Assembly: GCA_022457155.1 (NCBI GenBank)
Contig: JAJGOT010000500.1
Location: 556,001 to 620,000, forward strand
Source of the DNA: Cladopsammia gracilis
Lineage: Eukaryota > Cnidaria > Anthozoa > Scleractinia > Dendrophylliidae
DNA: 64,000 nucleotides
Direction: 5' to 3'
The notes beneath the pieces were generated by a model. The model made no database searches. It saw nothing but the letters and a program-made list of their open reading frames with translations, and was not told the origin of the DNA. Below are positions 46,371 through 58,782 of the stretch, piece by piece; the first letter of the stretch is position 1; each line of letters starts with the position of its first letter. The position numbers were made by a program, and so were the translations under genes.

Positions 46371-46660
46371 GGCCCGATTTATACTGGAGACGGATGATCC
46401 GTCTGGACGAACTTGGGCAAACATTCGCTAGTTCGTCTGATAATCCGTCTGTGTATAAACACGGGCAAAAAGACGGATTATCCGTTAAGACGAACTATCT
46501 GCTAAGTTCGGCTTGGGAGACGAACTAAGCAGATAGTTCGTCAAGACGGATAATCCGTCTCTTTGCCCGTGTTTATACACAGACGGATTATCAGACGAAC
46601 AAACGAATGTTTGCCCAAGTTCGTCCAGACGGATCATCCGTCTCCAGTATAAATTGGGCC
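46371..46660. mobile_element. 290-bp foldback element
   Basis: GGCCCGATTTATACTGG at the left is mirrored at the right (CCAGTATAAATTGGGCC), and the arms continue as near-complete inverted copies to a centre near 46510. The recurring motif is GACGGAT(A/G)ATCCGTCT. It has no coding capacity. It marks the end of the tandem duplication. Confidence 0.8.
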
Positions 46661-48027
46661 GAGTGGCTGCAATTGGACATTTTTCGGGTGCGAAGGATTC
46701 TATGAAGAATCTTATTGAAATCAAATCTTATATATTATTTCTTAATTGCTATTTTTGTTTCGGCACGTTCCGGCAGAAACTACCTTATAGCGAAGGCTAC
46801 AGCTGAAGGTTGGGATTCAAATTCCGTGGACAGTTGGCAAGAGAAGTTTCAATCTGGGCTATCCCCTGCAGCACGACGACAATAGCTGTGGTGTCTTTGT
46901 TTGCATGGTAACTTTGCGCGGTTAACTTATTAACCTTCCTTTTAGTTTCCTTGGCACATGTGTGTTGGATTTATTGTTTACTGACAATATAATATTTTGC
47001 TCTTCAGATGGCCCAGTGCTTTTGTGACAACCATTTCACCCAGTTTAACAAGGTTAATAGGCCGTCAACGTTTGCGTGACTCTACGTTTTTCAATACAGT
47101 TGCTATATTTTTGTATTCAAAATTGTTGAAATATTCGTACTCCTGAAACTTTCACCTCTCATCTTTGTACAAATTAAAATTTCTGAATTGTTTTCGGGAT
47201 TTTCTGAGGTTAAAATAAATGTGTTGTTTCTACAGTTTCTACGTTGCAAACTTCACATAAAACCATGAAAACACGATCAATTCTTTCTTTCTTTCATGCA
47301 GATGACCGTGTATTCGCTGAGGAGTCTGATGATGCGCAACATGCTGAAATGTACCAAGATCCTAGATAATTACCGGTCCCTAATAATTGAGCATTTAGGA
47401 CAGTGGAAAAGGAAGTGAATTTCATCTTCAATTTCATCAGATCCACAAGTAGGGCACAATCTAAGGAGGGGGTACACATTAAAGCCATGTTAAAAGGACA
47501 CTTTCAAGGCTAAAATTCATCGTATTTTCATGATTTAGGCCGGAGCTTGCTTTATTAAGCTTACTTTATTATCTTGAAATTGGAAGATACCATCGCCAAA
47601 AGTGTTATAAAAGCAAAGAAATACGAACTAAACAGACAATCAAAATAACGCCTAAAAAGTCAAAATTTCACAAGAATGGCAAGTTTGATTTCTTGACCGC
47701 CTGTCAATAAATCAAATTTCATGAACTGAAATCCACTTCAATCCTTACAATCCTGCACTTTATCTCCAAACTACTGCTTTTGGTTTGCTCTCAATACAAT
47801 CTTTCTCCGACTAAGTTGTTCATTTGGTGGCGTCTGGCGATATAAAGTGGAAATCAGCAAAGCGAAATTTTGCTATTTCGGCAGGGCTTGATACAGGTCC
47901 TGATATATTGCACTAAGTAATAGTTAACCATTGGTCCTCTTATATCTCCACGTTTATTATACCCACACGTACATTTCATTACATTTTAATTCATATACCT
48001 AATTCTAAAATGTCCGTATCGGGTTCA
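46661..48027. other. no gene recognised
   Basis: Only short open frames occur, none with a recognisable family. No repeat structure was seen by eye. Confidence 0.4.
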
Positions 48028-48495
48028 ATTAAAGTGCACCTAACCCCCAATTTTTTTTTCTTTTAATCAACTCAATGTACGTTGAAAAGTCGAATAGTGA
48101 AATATTTCTTGTTTTTTACGACGCGTTAGTGAGATATAGAGATTTGAATTTACTAAATGCTAATTAGATGACGTCAAATGCAGACTCGTTTATTATACAA
48201 CTACTTGTTTCCACCTCCAAGTAATATTTTTTTTTACAAATCGATTGACTATAAACAGTTTTTATTAGTATTTTTCAAATTAATTATATTTAAGCTATGA
48301 ACTGCGTATTGTAAATTGAAGTAGAAATAACGGTAAAGTCAGCATTTGACGTCATCTAATTAGCATTTTGTAAATTCAAATCTCTATAATTCACAAACGC
48401 GACGTTAAAAACAAGAAATATTTCACTGTTCGACTTTTCAACGTACATGGAGTTGATTAAAGAAACAAAAAATTAGGGTTTAGGTGCACTTTAAT
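48028..48495. mobile_element. MITE with long inverted ends
   Basis: ATTAAAGTGCACCTAA at the left is inverted at the right (TTAGGTGCACTTTAAT with small gaps). The arms extend about 150 bases through GTACGTTGAAAAGTCGAA and GCTAATTAGATGACGTCA. The central 130 bases are AT-rich. No coding sequence. Confidence 0.75.
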
Positions 48496-48672
48496 TTTTA
48501 CCGGATAACACGGATTGTATTTAATATATCCGCTTTCATGCCAACAGCTTTGCGGATTATAATATACAACAACAACAATTTATTATGGTATTCCCATATA
48601 AGTACATGGTATTACCTAATTAAATCTAATTAGACCTATAATATGACTATCAAATTACAAGAGATTGCCTTA

Positions 48673-49735
48673 ACACTGGAAAAGTTGAAAATTTACATTG
48701 TATGTAAATAACATGTAAATAACATGTAAAGATACTGTAAATGAAAATTTACATGCTAATTCCCCTTTTACATGTTATTGTCGAACATGTAAATAACATG
48801 TAAATATTTTGAGTGAAACATGTAAATACAAGAGAAGATCCTGTAAATAACATGTAAATAGAAAAAGGGAGCCTGTAAGGAACCCTGTAAATAACATGTA
48901 AATCGAAAGGGGGGCTATCATGTAAATATCATGTAAATAACATGTAAATCGTAAAAGTGGGCTATCCCGTAAATAACATGTAAATCGAAGAAGGAACCCT
49001 GTAAATAACATGTAAATCGAAAAAGGGGGGCTATCCTGTAAATAACATGTAAATCGAAAAAGGGGGGCTATCCTGTAAATAACATGTAAATCGAAAAAGG
49101 GGGGCTATCATGTAAATAACATGTAAATCGAAGAAGGAACCCTGTAAATAACATGTAAATCGAAAAAGGGGGGCTATCATGTAAATAACATGTAAATCGA
49201 AAAAGGGGGGCTATCCTGTAAATAACATGTAAATCGAAAAAGGGGGGCTATCATGTAAATAACATGTAAATCGAAGAAGGAACCCTGTAAATAACATGTA
49301 AATCGAAAAAGGGGGGCTATCATGTAAATAACATGTAAATCGAAAAAGGGGGGCTATCCTGTAAATAACATGTAAATCGAAAAAAGGGGGCTATCATGTA
49401 AATAACATGTAAATCGAAGAAGGAACCCTGTAAATAACATGTAAATCGAAAAAGGGGGGCTATCATGTAAATAACATGTAAATTGAAAAAGGGGGGCTAC
49501 CATGTAAATAACATGTAAATCGAAAAAGGGAGCCTGTAAGGAACCCTGTAAATAACATGTAAATCGAAAAAGGGAGCCTGTTAGGAACTCTGTAAATAAC
49601 ATGTAAATTGAAAAAGGGGGGCTGTCAAGACCCTGTAAATAACATGTAAATTGAAAAGGGGGCTGTCTAAATCCTGTAAATAACAAGTACATTGAAAACG
49701 GGAGGCTATCTTGATCTTGTAAATAGAAAAATGGT
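48673..49735 (+). repeat. 37-bp minisatellite array 1
   Basis: The unit TGTAAATAACATGTAAATCG plus AAAAAGGGGGGCTATC(A/C)A repeats with a 37-base period (for example 49143 and 49180), with shorter or longer variants at both edges. The left edge is ACACTGGAAAAGTTGAAAAT, an inverted copy of the right edge of array 2 at 59476. Each unit contains ATTTACATGTTATTTACA-type dyads. Confidence 0.85.
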
Positions 49736-50218
49736 ATAGAAAAATAGAAAAATATATTTTATTGATCAATAAACTGAAAAACATTTTTTCAACACCATAC
49801 CATACCATAATTTGAGGACCTTACTATTTAGACAAGTACAGCTGTAAGTCTAGCAATGCAATAGTGCCAATTTGTTTCGATTTAATGCTGATTTCTTATT
49901 ATCAAATAAAATATTCCATGCAACAAAAATGAATACAACTTTACAGTTTTAGACGGAATGTGCAAGGCATGTCACTTTAAATGCATACACGTTAATAATA
50001 ATCTTTATTGAGGATGCCAACTTCACCAGTAGTGACTTACAGAGGGATCCTCTAAATGACTATAAGATGTTAATTTTCTTTCACTTGTTAAAAAAGACCA
50101 TGTGCCCTGGCCAAACGGAGAGACAAGTCAACATCTATAATAAGTTACATCAATAACTTTCGTCCAATTTGATCAAGCATAAATTCTCGTGGAAGTTGAC
50201 ACAAGTTTTTAATATCAC
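49736..50218. other. no gene recognised
   Basis: AT-rich sequence without recognisable coding or repeat structure. A short similarity (CAGCTGTAAGTC) to sequence just right of array 2 (59502) is the only point of note. Confidence 0.4.
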
Positions 50219-50475
50219 TTAAAGGGACACTGTTAGCTATTTTTAGTATCACTTTAAAAATCCAAAAAACATATTTGTTTCAATGGAAACCTACAAATAA
50301 TGGTCCAGTTTTGTTAACAAATACTCTATCAGTGTACAAAAACTAGTATTCGTTATCTTTGGCTGCGGATAGCCAGGATGGAAATGGATTGCAACTTGAA
50401 AAAATTGGCCAAGTTCAAGTTCCTAGTGTATTTTGACCAAAACATAGCAAAATTTGCGTGACAATGTCCCTTTAA
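50219..50475. mobile_element. MITE flanked by TTAA
   Basis: TTAAAGGGACACTGTTA at the left and TGACAATGTCCCTTTAA at the right are inverted copies with two mismatches. The TTAA at each end fits the target duplication of piggyBac or Kolobok-type elements. No coding sequence inside. Confidence 0.75.
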
Positions 50476-50844
50476 GGCAAGTTTTAACAAGAATTTATCA
50501 AAATATATTTTCATTTGTCATGTAACCACAATGGCAGCTGACTATGACATAGTCTTTTGTCATAAAAACTGGCATTTCATGCCTACTGTAACTGCATAAC
50601 TCAAATGCTATTTTTAGTAGAACCTATATGGCACAGTATAGTAACTGATCATTTTTTAACATTCTTTGTTTCTGTTTTGCATTGTTCCTTTGAAAGAGCT
50701 ACATGTACACTGTACATTGACTGCAGCTTTGGTATCTTTTCTGCCAGAGCTTGGCCATGGGGATGCTCTTGCGCTTGAAGCCTGCAAAACAAAACCAAAA
50801 ACAGCTGCAGTGAGCAGAAGTCTGTCTTGTAGTAGTCTGCCTAA
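50476..50844. other. no gene recognised
   Basis: Open frames of 65-70 codons on both strands at 50656-50878 have no recognisable family. No supported gene. Confidence 0.4.
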
Positions 50845-51052
50845 TACAGTCAAACCTCTATTAATTGGTCACCCTTAGGGAATAGCCAACTGACCACTTA
50901 ATAGAGGAGATCGCTTAAAAGAGGTCAAGTTTACAGGAAATATGGGGAGGGATTTAATTCTGGGCATTTGTTCACTGACTCCTTAATAGAGGGTGACCGC
51001 TTAATAGAGGGTGACCGCTTAATAGAGGGTGGCCACTTAATATAGACTGTAA
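50845..51052. mobile_element. short repeat with imperfect inverted ends and internal TTAATAGAGG units
   Basis: TACAGTCAAACCTCTATTAA and TTAATATAGACTGTAA are imperfect inverted ends. GGTGACCGCTTAATAGAGG recurs three times inside. Related fragments lie at 13763-13996 and 59660-59815, so this is a dispersed family in the window. Confidence 0.6.
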
Positions 51053-51673
51053 CTAAGGCAACTGCCCTTTGCGTCCATTTTTTTTTTGATCAAAAGAAAA
51101 GTGGGCAGCACACAGCAGCTGATCTTGCTTTACTGGACCAGTTTCATCTGATACATGTTAGTACAGACTTAATCAGGGATTTTGAACAAGATTATGAGCA
51201 GAACTTATTTTGTACACACCATTTACACTTTAACATTACATACAAGTAATACCGACAAGAATTAGAATTATTGTCATCTACAGTAGGCGTTTAAACGTCT
51301 CTTGTTCTACCCAATTTGTTAAGACAAGAGCAGGTCCAAGGTTTTTGTCTGTTGCGATGGCAAAGTTAATTTAAAAATTATCAGCCGGGTTAATTTAGCA
51401 TTTCTCCTTTAATTAATAGGCCAGGTACCTGCAGCCTATGAATATAATTATGCCAAAATGGCATTAAAGATCTGACAAAATGCTGTCACTTGCTGAACTG
51501 AAGCTACAATCTGTAATCAGTATTTTACATTATGAAAAGCCTAGTGGAAACTACATGTAAAGCTTGTTTTCGATAACAATTTAAAGGCCATAACATCCCA
51601 GTTATACATGTTAGTCCTGGGCTTATACAAATTTGTAAGAGTTTATTGGATGATAAGCACAAAGTATTGCGAT
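51053..51673. other. no gene recognised
   Basis: No coding or repeat structure that I can support. It separates two repeats. Confidence 0.4.
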
Positions 51674-51842
51674 ACAGTACTGTTCATGTTGTTCGGGCGA
51701 TCAGTGCTCATAATGATAATAAATAAAAGTTTTGAAACTGACCTGTTAAAAATGTTATAAAAAGTTTAAAAGTTTTCTAAATTTTCGGTCGCTCACTGCG
51801 GCCTTCATCAGAGAATGAATGATCTTTTTTGTGGGAAACAAG

Positions 51843-52538
51843 TTATTTAAAATCCTTGACAATTGGTAGGTATACTCTTGGGAATGGCTTCCGTTCGTTG
51901 ACACAATTAGGGTCGATGGTTGAATGCCACGATTCTAAGAATAAACGTTTGGACAAGTTGTTTACACCTCTCTCCAGAATCTGAACATAGTTTGGGTGTA
52001 TGTCATGGTTGGTCGTCTCCGCGTGTTGTTTTATGAATGAGTCATTATTGCTGCGCGTCCCTGGCTTGTGTTCGGGCCCGCGTGAATTCCAGGAGCGTTT
52101 TGATTCGCCAACATAGGTGAAATCGCATGACTTGCAATTAACTTTATAAACAATGCCTTTGCAGGCCATGAGTGGCAGTCGATCTTTAGGCTTTTTAAAA
52201 ACAGTGTTTAAAGTTCTAACAGGTTTAAAAGCCGTAGTGACGTTGGCTTTGTTTAGGATCTTCTTTACTCGCTCCGATACCCCTTTCACGTACGGGATGG
52301 TGGCAAAACCTTTCCGTGGTTCCGGTCTCTCGTCTGGTTCACGGGGTGCAGGTGACGTTGCATGAGAAAACTCAATGAAACGTTTGGTGTAACCATTGGC
52401 CTGGTGTAACCATTGGCCTTGATGGACAGGGCGAAGTCTTTGCCTTTGACTGAGTCTGATCGGAGAGCCGAGAAAGACCGAGTAGCACGCGATCTCCAGG
52501 CCAATGGTTACACCAAACATTTCATTGAGTCTTCTCAT
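51843..52538 (-). pseudogene. Penelope-like GIY-YIG endonuclease, left copy
   Basis: The reading frame has GIVYKVNCKSCDFTYVGES, which fits the GIY-YIG core with the inserted CxxC of Penelope-type endonucleases, then a conserved arginine and an EHK motif. The reverse transcriptase part is absent, so the copy is 5'-truncated. The first 40 codons of the frame run into the central spacer and the antisense of the other copy, so they are not genuine. Confidence 0.85.
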
Positions 52539-53057
52539 GCAACGTCACCTGCGCCCCGTGAACCAGACGAGAGACCGGAACCACGGAAAGGTTTTGCCAC
52601 CATCCCGTACGTGAAAGGGGTATCGGAGCGAGTAAAGAAAATCCTAAACAAAGCCAACGTCACAACGGCTTTTAAACCCGTTAGAACTTTAAACACTGTT
52701 TTTAAAAAGCCTAAAGATCGACCGCCACTCATGGCCTGCAAAGGCATTGTTTATAAAGTTAATTGCAAGTCATGCGATTTCACCTATGTTGGCGAATCAA
52801 AACGCTCCTGGAATTCACGTGGGCCCGAACACAAGCCAGGGACGCGCAGCAATAATGACTCATTCATAAAACAACACGCGGAGACGACCAACCATGACAT
52901 ACACCCAAACTATGTTCAGATTCTGGAGAGAGGTGTAAACAACTTGTCCAAACGTTTATTCTTAGAATCGTGGCATTCAACCATCGACCCTAATTGTGTC
53001 AACGAACGGAAGCCATTCCCAAGAGTATACCTACCAATTGTCAAGGATTTTAAATAA
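52413..53057 (+). pseudogene. Penelope-like GIY-YIG endonuclease, right copy
   Basis: It has the same endonuclease as the left copy with few differences, and about 30 more upstream residues (SDRRAEKDRVARDLQANGYT), typical of the linker between reverse transcriptase and endonuclease. It has no reverse transcriptase, hence is truncated and inactive alone. GIY-YIG domains nick target DNA to prime reverse transcription in this class. Confidence 0.87.
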
Positions 53058-53200
53058 CTTGTTTCCCACAAAAAAAGATCATTCATTCTCTGATGAAGGC
53101 CGCAGTGAGCGACCGAAAATTTAGAAAACTTTTAAACTTTTTATAACATTTTTAACAGGTCAGTTTCAAAAACTTTTATTTATTATCACAGTACTGTTCA

Positions 53201-56200
53201 ATTACATGTATTTCAGTCAGTTTATGTTCTTTATGTAAATAATTGTCGTGGAGATGTGTGAAGCTTACATCCAGAAGGGGTCATTACTGAAAGAATTTTG
53301 TTGGCCATGAGTATGGAAAATCCAGTGACAAGTAATGGACTTTGGATCAAAGGTTTCTTATTAACACAGTGATCACAATCCAATTTCTCCAGAGAATATC
53401 AATAACACAGCCATGAGTTTCTGAAAATGAGGAACTGATAAAAAAAAAAAATCAGTCACCTAGGGACAATGAATAAAATGCTGGTCCTTAAATAAACACC
53501 TGGTTCAAATTTTTCTGGGTTAACAAGACCAAGTTTTAAACAAAGACCAGGGACATTTAACTCAAGAAAATACACAATGTACCAAAAATTTAGGTGCAGT
53601 TTATCAGATTTGACCATGAATGTTTGGCAGGGTAAATTAATTATGTCTACATCAAAAGAAAACAACACCAAATTATGTTAATATTCCATACAGTAGTCAA
53701 CTAAAACACTGATTTTTAGATCAAACCTAAGGATCCCATTTGAATAATAGCTGCAGCAAAATATTAACACAATCATTGTACATGTAGGTGTCAATGTCAG
53801 TTACTTAGAGGTGCCTAATTGCTAATAGGCTCCTTTTAGAAAACAGCCTTGTTGTGTACATGGACATATGTTATAACATCAATAATTATTCTCTCACCAT
53901 AAAAAGCTCTCCTTCAATCTCTTTGAATGATGCCATTTCTAATGTGAGAAAAGAAATCATAAATTACATGTTACGTATTTCAAATTGAGAAAATATCACT
54001 ACTATACATTAAATATATCCTCAGTCACTATTTAATATTATCAGTGAATAGATGGGTATGGTCGATGTGAATATTATACATGAACATCGCCAAACCCGCG
54101 ATATAAAAGGGGGTTGGACTGTCCATCTTATGCAAATCAGCAAAATCTATTGTCCTTGCTCGTTTGCATTTGATTCGGCGTGGGGCCTTTGCCCTTTTAT
54201 ACCGCAGGTTCGTGTTTAAGAAAAAAAACTGGCTTGTAAATACAATGCACAAAAGGAGGATTTTACCATCTTCCTGGCATGCACTGCAAGCAAACTATTT
54301 TGTCAAAAGGCGGTGACCCGCAAGCAGCTCATTTTACACATACGCTGTTGAGGTTGGAGGTCAAATGGTCATAGCAGAAGAAATGTTAACCTATTTATTC
54401 TATTCACCTTCATAGAATATTTTCCATTTCGGGTTATGTTTACAGTTTGCTTTAAGGCCGCTTAAATTCCCAGAGGGGCCAAAACCCTTGATCGGCATTG
54501 CATGTTAGATGCTTGAAATCTCTTCACAGATTTGTGGAATCAATAAAACTTCTTGCCATTTCAAAACAATGCCGGCTTATATTAGAAGAAATATTCTTAT
54601 ATTTGCTTGCTTTGACTTTATTGAATCTAACACCGGTTGTGTTGTTTTTAGTTTTCTGAATTTTCTATGATACAAGCATTAATCATTCAGTTTTACTTCA
54701 TCTTACTGTATACATTTTCCTGTGACCAACATAAAACTCTAATCAGAAGTCATTCACCTGAATTTTAACCAAAGCATGCAGATGCTGGACAGACAGTAAT
54801 ATCCTCCTTTCAGTTTTAAGACAAAACAATTTACAGCTCTTATATAAATTTTGCCTTTGTCTTGGTGCATATTTACACTCTTAAATACTGTGAACAACAA
54901 TACAGATAATAATACAGTGTAAAGAAAATTTCTGTGAACCCAAAACTACCTAGCTTGCACTTTATACTAATACTAAAAAATTCAAGTTACACTGAAATGT
55001 AAACCTACACCACTGTACATGTACAGGGGTGTAGCTAAGAAAAAACTGAGCAGGCTCATTGACAAGCCCAGCTGGTTTTTCTGGCTTGTGCACCTTCAAA
55101 ATCACCCCGAGTCTTTGTTTTCTAGTAAAATTTCAGCCGGTGATAAGTTCTTTTTCAGCTGGTGGAATTAGCCGGTAACCGGCTCTTGGCTACATCCCTG
55201 CGCATATAAGAAAAATACCCTCATCTCTCTCTATACAGTTACATCTGGTTATTTATTACTCAACATGTGTTGCTTTTAACTGATTAGAATAATTTATTTG
55301 ATTTCACATTGGGAGTTTAAAAAGAATGATGCAATCCATTCACAATTACAGTGTATGAACATTATTTTTGAATAATATTGTGCAGAAAGAGGTGACCGAT
55401 AATTTTTAACTTTAATACTCCATAGTACAATGTACAAGTCAATCCCACTCATCAAGACCAACAGGATATTTTTATGTAAGGTTACTGTCTTTAAGTGATC
55501 AACCAAGTTACAATCTTGGACGTTATAAAATTCAGACTGCAGATTGCTTCTTCTTTCTGACAGTATTCTATTTTCCATAATTACACAGGATAACTCAGGG
55601 GTTTCAATAAAATTAAGAGTAAGTGGCAATATTTATAAAATAGACGGCCCTAGGAAATCTAGGAACTCGTAAATGGCATTTCCAGCATTCTGGGCATCGA
55701 CTTCAGTGAAATTAATCGGAAAGTAGGCAGCAAAAATTTAGGAAGTAGCCAGTGGAATTCGCCGGTTGCCGGCTTCTAATGAAACCTGTGATAACTGTGA
55801 ACATCTTCACATCTTTAATTTGTAATGTTATGAAAATGAATTGTATGGAGTACCTATCAGAGATAGGTACTCAGAGATAGTCAACACACAACTGCACACC
55901 GCTGTAGGCACTAAGAAATATTTTTGGTCTTACAACTGTATATTAATATAGTCAGTATTTTATACTCAGTCTGGAGTCCAAAATATAAAGTCTATAAATG
56001 ACTTTTATATATTACACAACATACATGTAGCATTTGAGGGCACAAATAAGCAACAAAACCAGTCAAATATGCCATGTTATTGCACTTGTCTCGACTATAG
56101 GCTAGAGAAAACATTAATTTTTTTTCAAAAACTTATATTTGGGAGTAGATGATTGTTGTATAATAGCAATAATAGGTAAACTATATAAAAAATAACATAT

Positions 56201-58036
56201 ACATGTCAAACAAACAATTTAATCAGCGGAAAGTTGTGTCATGAGGCCGGGCATTTTTACTCATCATGCAGTTTTTATTTTCTCACCTGATTTCTAAAAA
56301 TACAAAGCCGTATTACACAACATTTCACTGAATAACCTCTATTTATACTGACCAGTCACAATACAATCCGCATATTTAAGCTTAATTTATAGTTAATGTT
56401 GTTGTTTTAAAGACTGAGTTGACTGTGAGTTTAGCCAAGTACTAAAATAAACTGCTGCTGTGGTCACGAAGTGGTTGACTGTGAGTTTAGGCAAGTATCC
56501 TCATGTTTTATATTTTTCGCTCTCACCGTTTTACATTATTTTTTGCTTGGCACGCTTAAAGAACGAGAAATACACACAATGCTTTTGTTTCGTTGTGGAG
56601 GTCAGTTACAGTTATTATGTAAATAATGTTGACTGTGGGACTGCAGACTGCAGTAGCAGCTCCAAAAAGAGATAAATAGCGGGGTTTATTATGTAAATTG
56701 TGATTTTATGGCGACTGCCGGACCACACTAGCAGTCTTAATTTATGTAGTTGAAAATGGGCCAGGTATTCTGCCCCTTCATGTATTGTAAAGCTTTGCAG
56801 GTATAAACTTACATGTACATGTAAGACTTATATTAATATAATAACGTGTGTTCATGCATTGACCTGTGTTCTTGTATAAACTCTCTGTAAAATTACCCTA
56901 GTGTACATTTCTCAAAACTGATCTTTTTCGATTCATTTTCTATCAAGTCATGGCAGTTTAAAGTGAAATATATCCCACCATTTTTGTAAAACTAAACTGA
57001 TTTGAGTATTAAGCATTTCGGAAATCAATTGAATTTGACATAAATGCACGCATGGTTGACAGTACAAATGAAATCGAAACGCTACCCAGCGGTAAAAACA
57101 TACCTGCAAAGATGCGTGGGTTCTTCTTCATTCTTTTAGGGCATTTTGTATTGAGATTTCCACTGAATAAAGCCGTTTTAAGGCCCGAAGCCTCGCCAGT
57201 AGTCAAACTCGACCGCCATATTTCGACCGTTGAAAATATCCCGCCTTCGCCGCCTTCGGGTCAGTGGCCTTCATTATTCAGCAGTGGATGCGTCATGTAT
57301 AGGGACATAGATTGTACCCTTTCATATGCCCTGAGTTGCATGGATTAAATTACCGGAAATATTTTGGAGAATTAACTCGAGCCGTCAAAGGAAACTTAAA
57401 ACAGTTCGAGTTAATAAAATTTCAAGTTATTTGGGGTAACGAATAATTGTAATAGAGTGAAGCAGGGGAAAAACTGCCTTTAGTTCTAGCTATCGAGAAG
57501 TTCGATACTGTGACTCTCTAGCCCTCGAGGGGAGGCGCGAAGCTCCGTTGCTCGCATGCGTGTTTCAGCTTTTCGTGCTCATCCCTCGAACGTTAGAGAA
57601 AGTTAGTGAGATAAACCGACTGTCTGTTACTCGGTCGCTCGATCGGTTGATTGGATGTAAAAGTTTATAGTTAATTTCGCTGACCAGTGGGTATGTACTA
57701 ATTTTTCGCGTTTGGACCGCAGTTTGGAATCCTCTGAAAGCGCAAGCTGTAGAAAACGAAAACCGATCTGCGGAATTCAGGGGGGTGGGGTGAGAGTGAG
57801 CCCGGAGGGAAAATGTTTGAGACTGAAAAACATTTCGGCCTTTAAGACATTACTTTTTAAAGCAAAAAGGGGAAGGGGACAGCCACCACTGGAATTCAAA
57901 TTGATATTTCAAGACTTTAATAGGAAAACGCTACAGAACGGTAAATGTCATGCTACGTGGCTCAACATTTATTTGTACTCTTCACATTCTCATCGTCACG
58001 AACTACCACCTTAATACCCACGATCTGCTCTGGTAC
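53201..58036. other. 4.8 kb without a recognised gene
   Basis: No coding sequence that I can support. Local points: two related fragments with GCCGGTAACCGGCT or GCCGGTTGCCGGCT (55170 and 55760), probably pieces of one dispersed repeat; a doubled GTTGACTGTGAGTTTAG segment at 56417 and 56473; a CTCGAG / TTCGAGTTAATAAAATTT repeat at 57376-57440; and a more GC-rich stretch at 57520-57660 that could be a promoter. A minus-strand frame at 57206-57009 runs toward a donor-like GCAG|GTATGT near 57104, but I cannot assign it. Confidence 0.4.
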
Positions 58037-58110
58037 GGTCTCGTGGTTCAAGCGGTAGAGTGACGGAAGATCTGATCCGGAGGTCGTGGGTTCGAATCCC
58101 ACCGAGGTCA
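58037..58110 (+). repeat. tRNA-like sequence, probable SINE head
   Basis: GGTCTCG pairs with CGAGGTC at the other end with two wobbles. The D arm reads GGTTCAAGCGGTAGAGTG, and the T arm has GGTTCGAATCC (B box). The anticodon arm is poor: a four-base stem with an eight-base loop, so no anticodon can be given. This suggests a tRNA-derived SINE or pseudogene, not a working tRNA. Read on the minus strand, the T arm yields the GFEPTTSGS peptide that often appears as a false protein. Confidence 0.65.
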
Positions 58111-58782
58111 AAGATTTTTTCTTTTCCTTATGTGGTCTCCATTCTCCATACATAGGCCTCTTCCAATGATATTATTAGTTCATCGCTATTTTAAAGACGA
58201 TACCTGATTGGTCAGATCAAACTGCGCGGTCATGGAAACGAAAATAAAAATAACCTTAACAGCATGGCCGCTAACTAATAATATAATTTTATTTCTAATA
58301 ATATATTTCAAATAATTATCATGGGAAACGGTGTTCTAATCTCTTACTTCATTTTCTCTTGAGTTTCATTATTTTGTATGAATAAAAAAGTCCAGTTTTG
58401 TCTCGGCCAGTCTAAATTTACCCTTTTTATCTGGGTCTTGTTTATAATTATAGTGTTTTAACTTACGGCGCCGAAAATAGAAGCTTCCATATATGTAACG
58501 GACGAAACGTGTGCAGTTTTGCGCCCAATTTATTAATGGAAATTGGCAACCTTTATCTTTATTTCTAAACTTGCGAACAAAACAGGTGGTGTCCCCATGT
58601 GTCCCGTCAATCGATCTGCTCTCAAGAGAAATAAAGATGATTATTATTAAATCGCTTTTATATCTTTGAGTTTTTTTTTACTGAACTGCGTAAGTAAACC
58701 TCAAATATCACACACATCGTATCGTGGATTATTGTATTTTCACGGGTTGGCTCAAATGAGCCCTTCATTCGATTTACGTATT
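58111..58782. other. no gene recognised
   Basis: AT-rich sequence between the tRNA-like element and the second 37-bp array. No supported feature. Confidence 0.4.

Larger units (their letters stand above)
51687..53187. mobile_element. Penelope-like element, inverted dimer
   Basis: Two copies of one 3'-terminal segment lie head to head. The left arm (about 51715-52420, minus) and right arm (about 52497-53187, plus) are near-identical, each ending (outward) in the same 3' region with AAAAGTTTTCTAAATTTTCG and an AATAAATAAAAG tail. A 13-base target duplication ACAGTACTGTTCA lies at 51674-51686 and 53188-53200. About 28 bases of extra sequence precede the left arm. Inverted, partly truncated dimers are known for Penelope-like elements. 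Confidence 0.85.

Noticed and set aside
48776..49730. CRISPR-like regular array of 37-bp units
   Set aside because: The units are contiguous, with no unique spacers, and the setting is a eukaryotic genome.
57009..57348. Opposing frames of 65 and 98 codons, with a donor-like GCAG|GTATGT on the minus strand
   Set aside because: No recognisable family, and no downstream exon could be matched, so a gene call is not supported.
57962..58153. Minus-strand frame with GFEPTTSGS
   Set aside because: It is the antisense of a tRNA-like T arm, a known source of false proteins.
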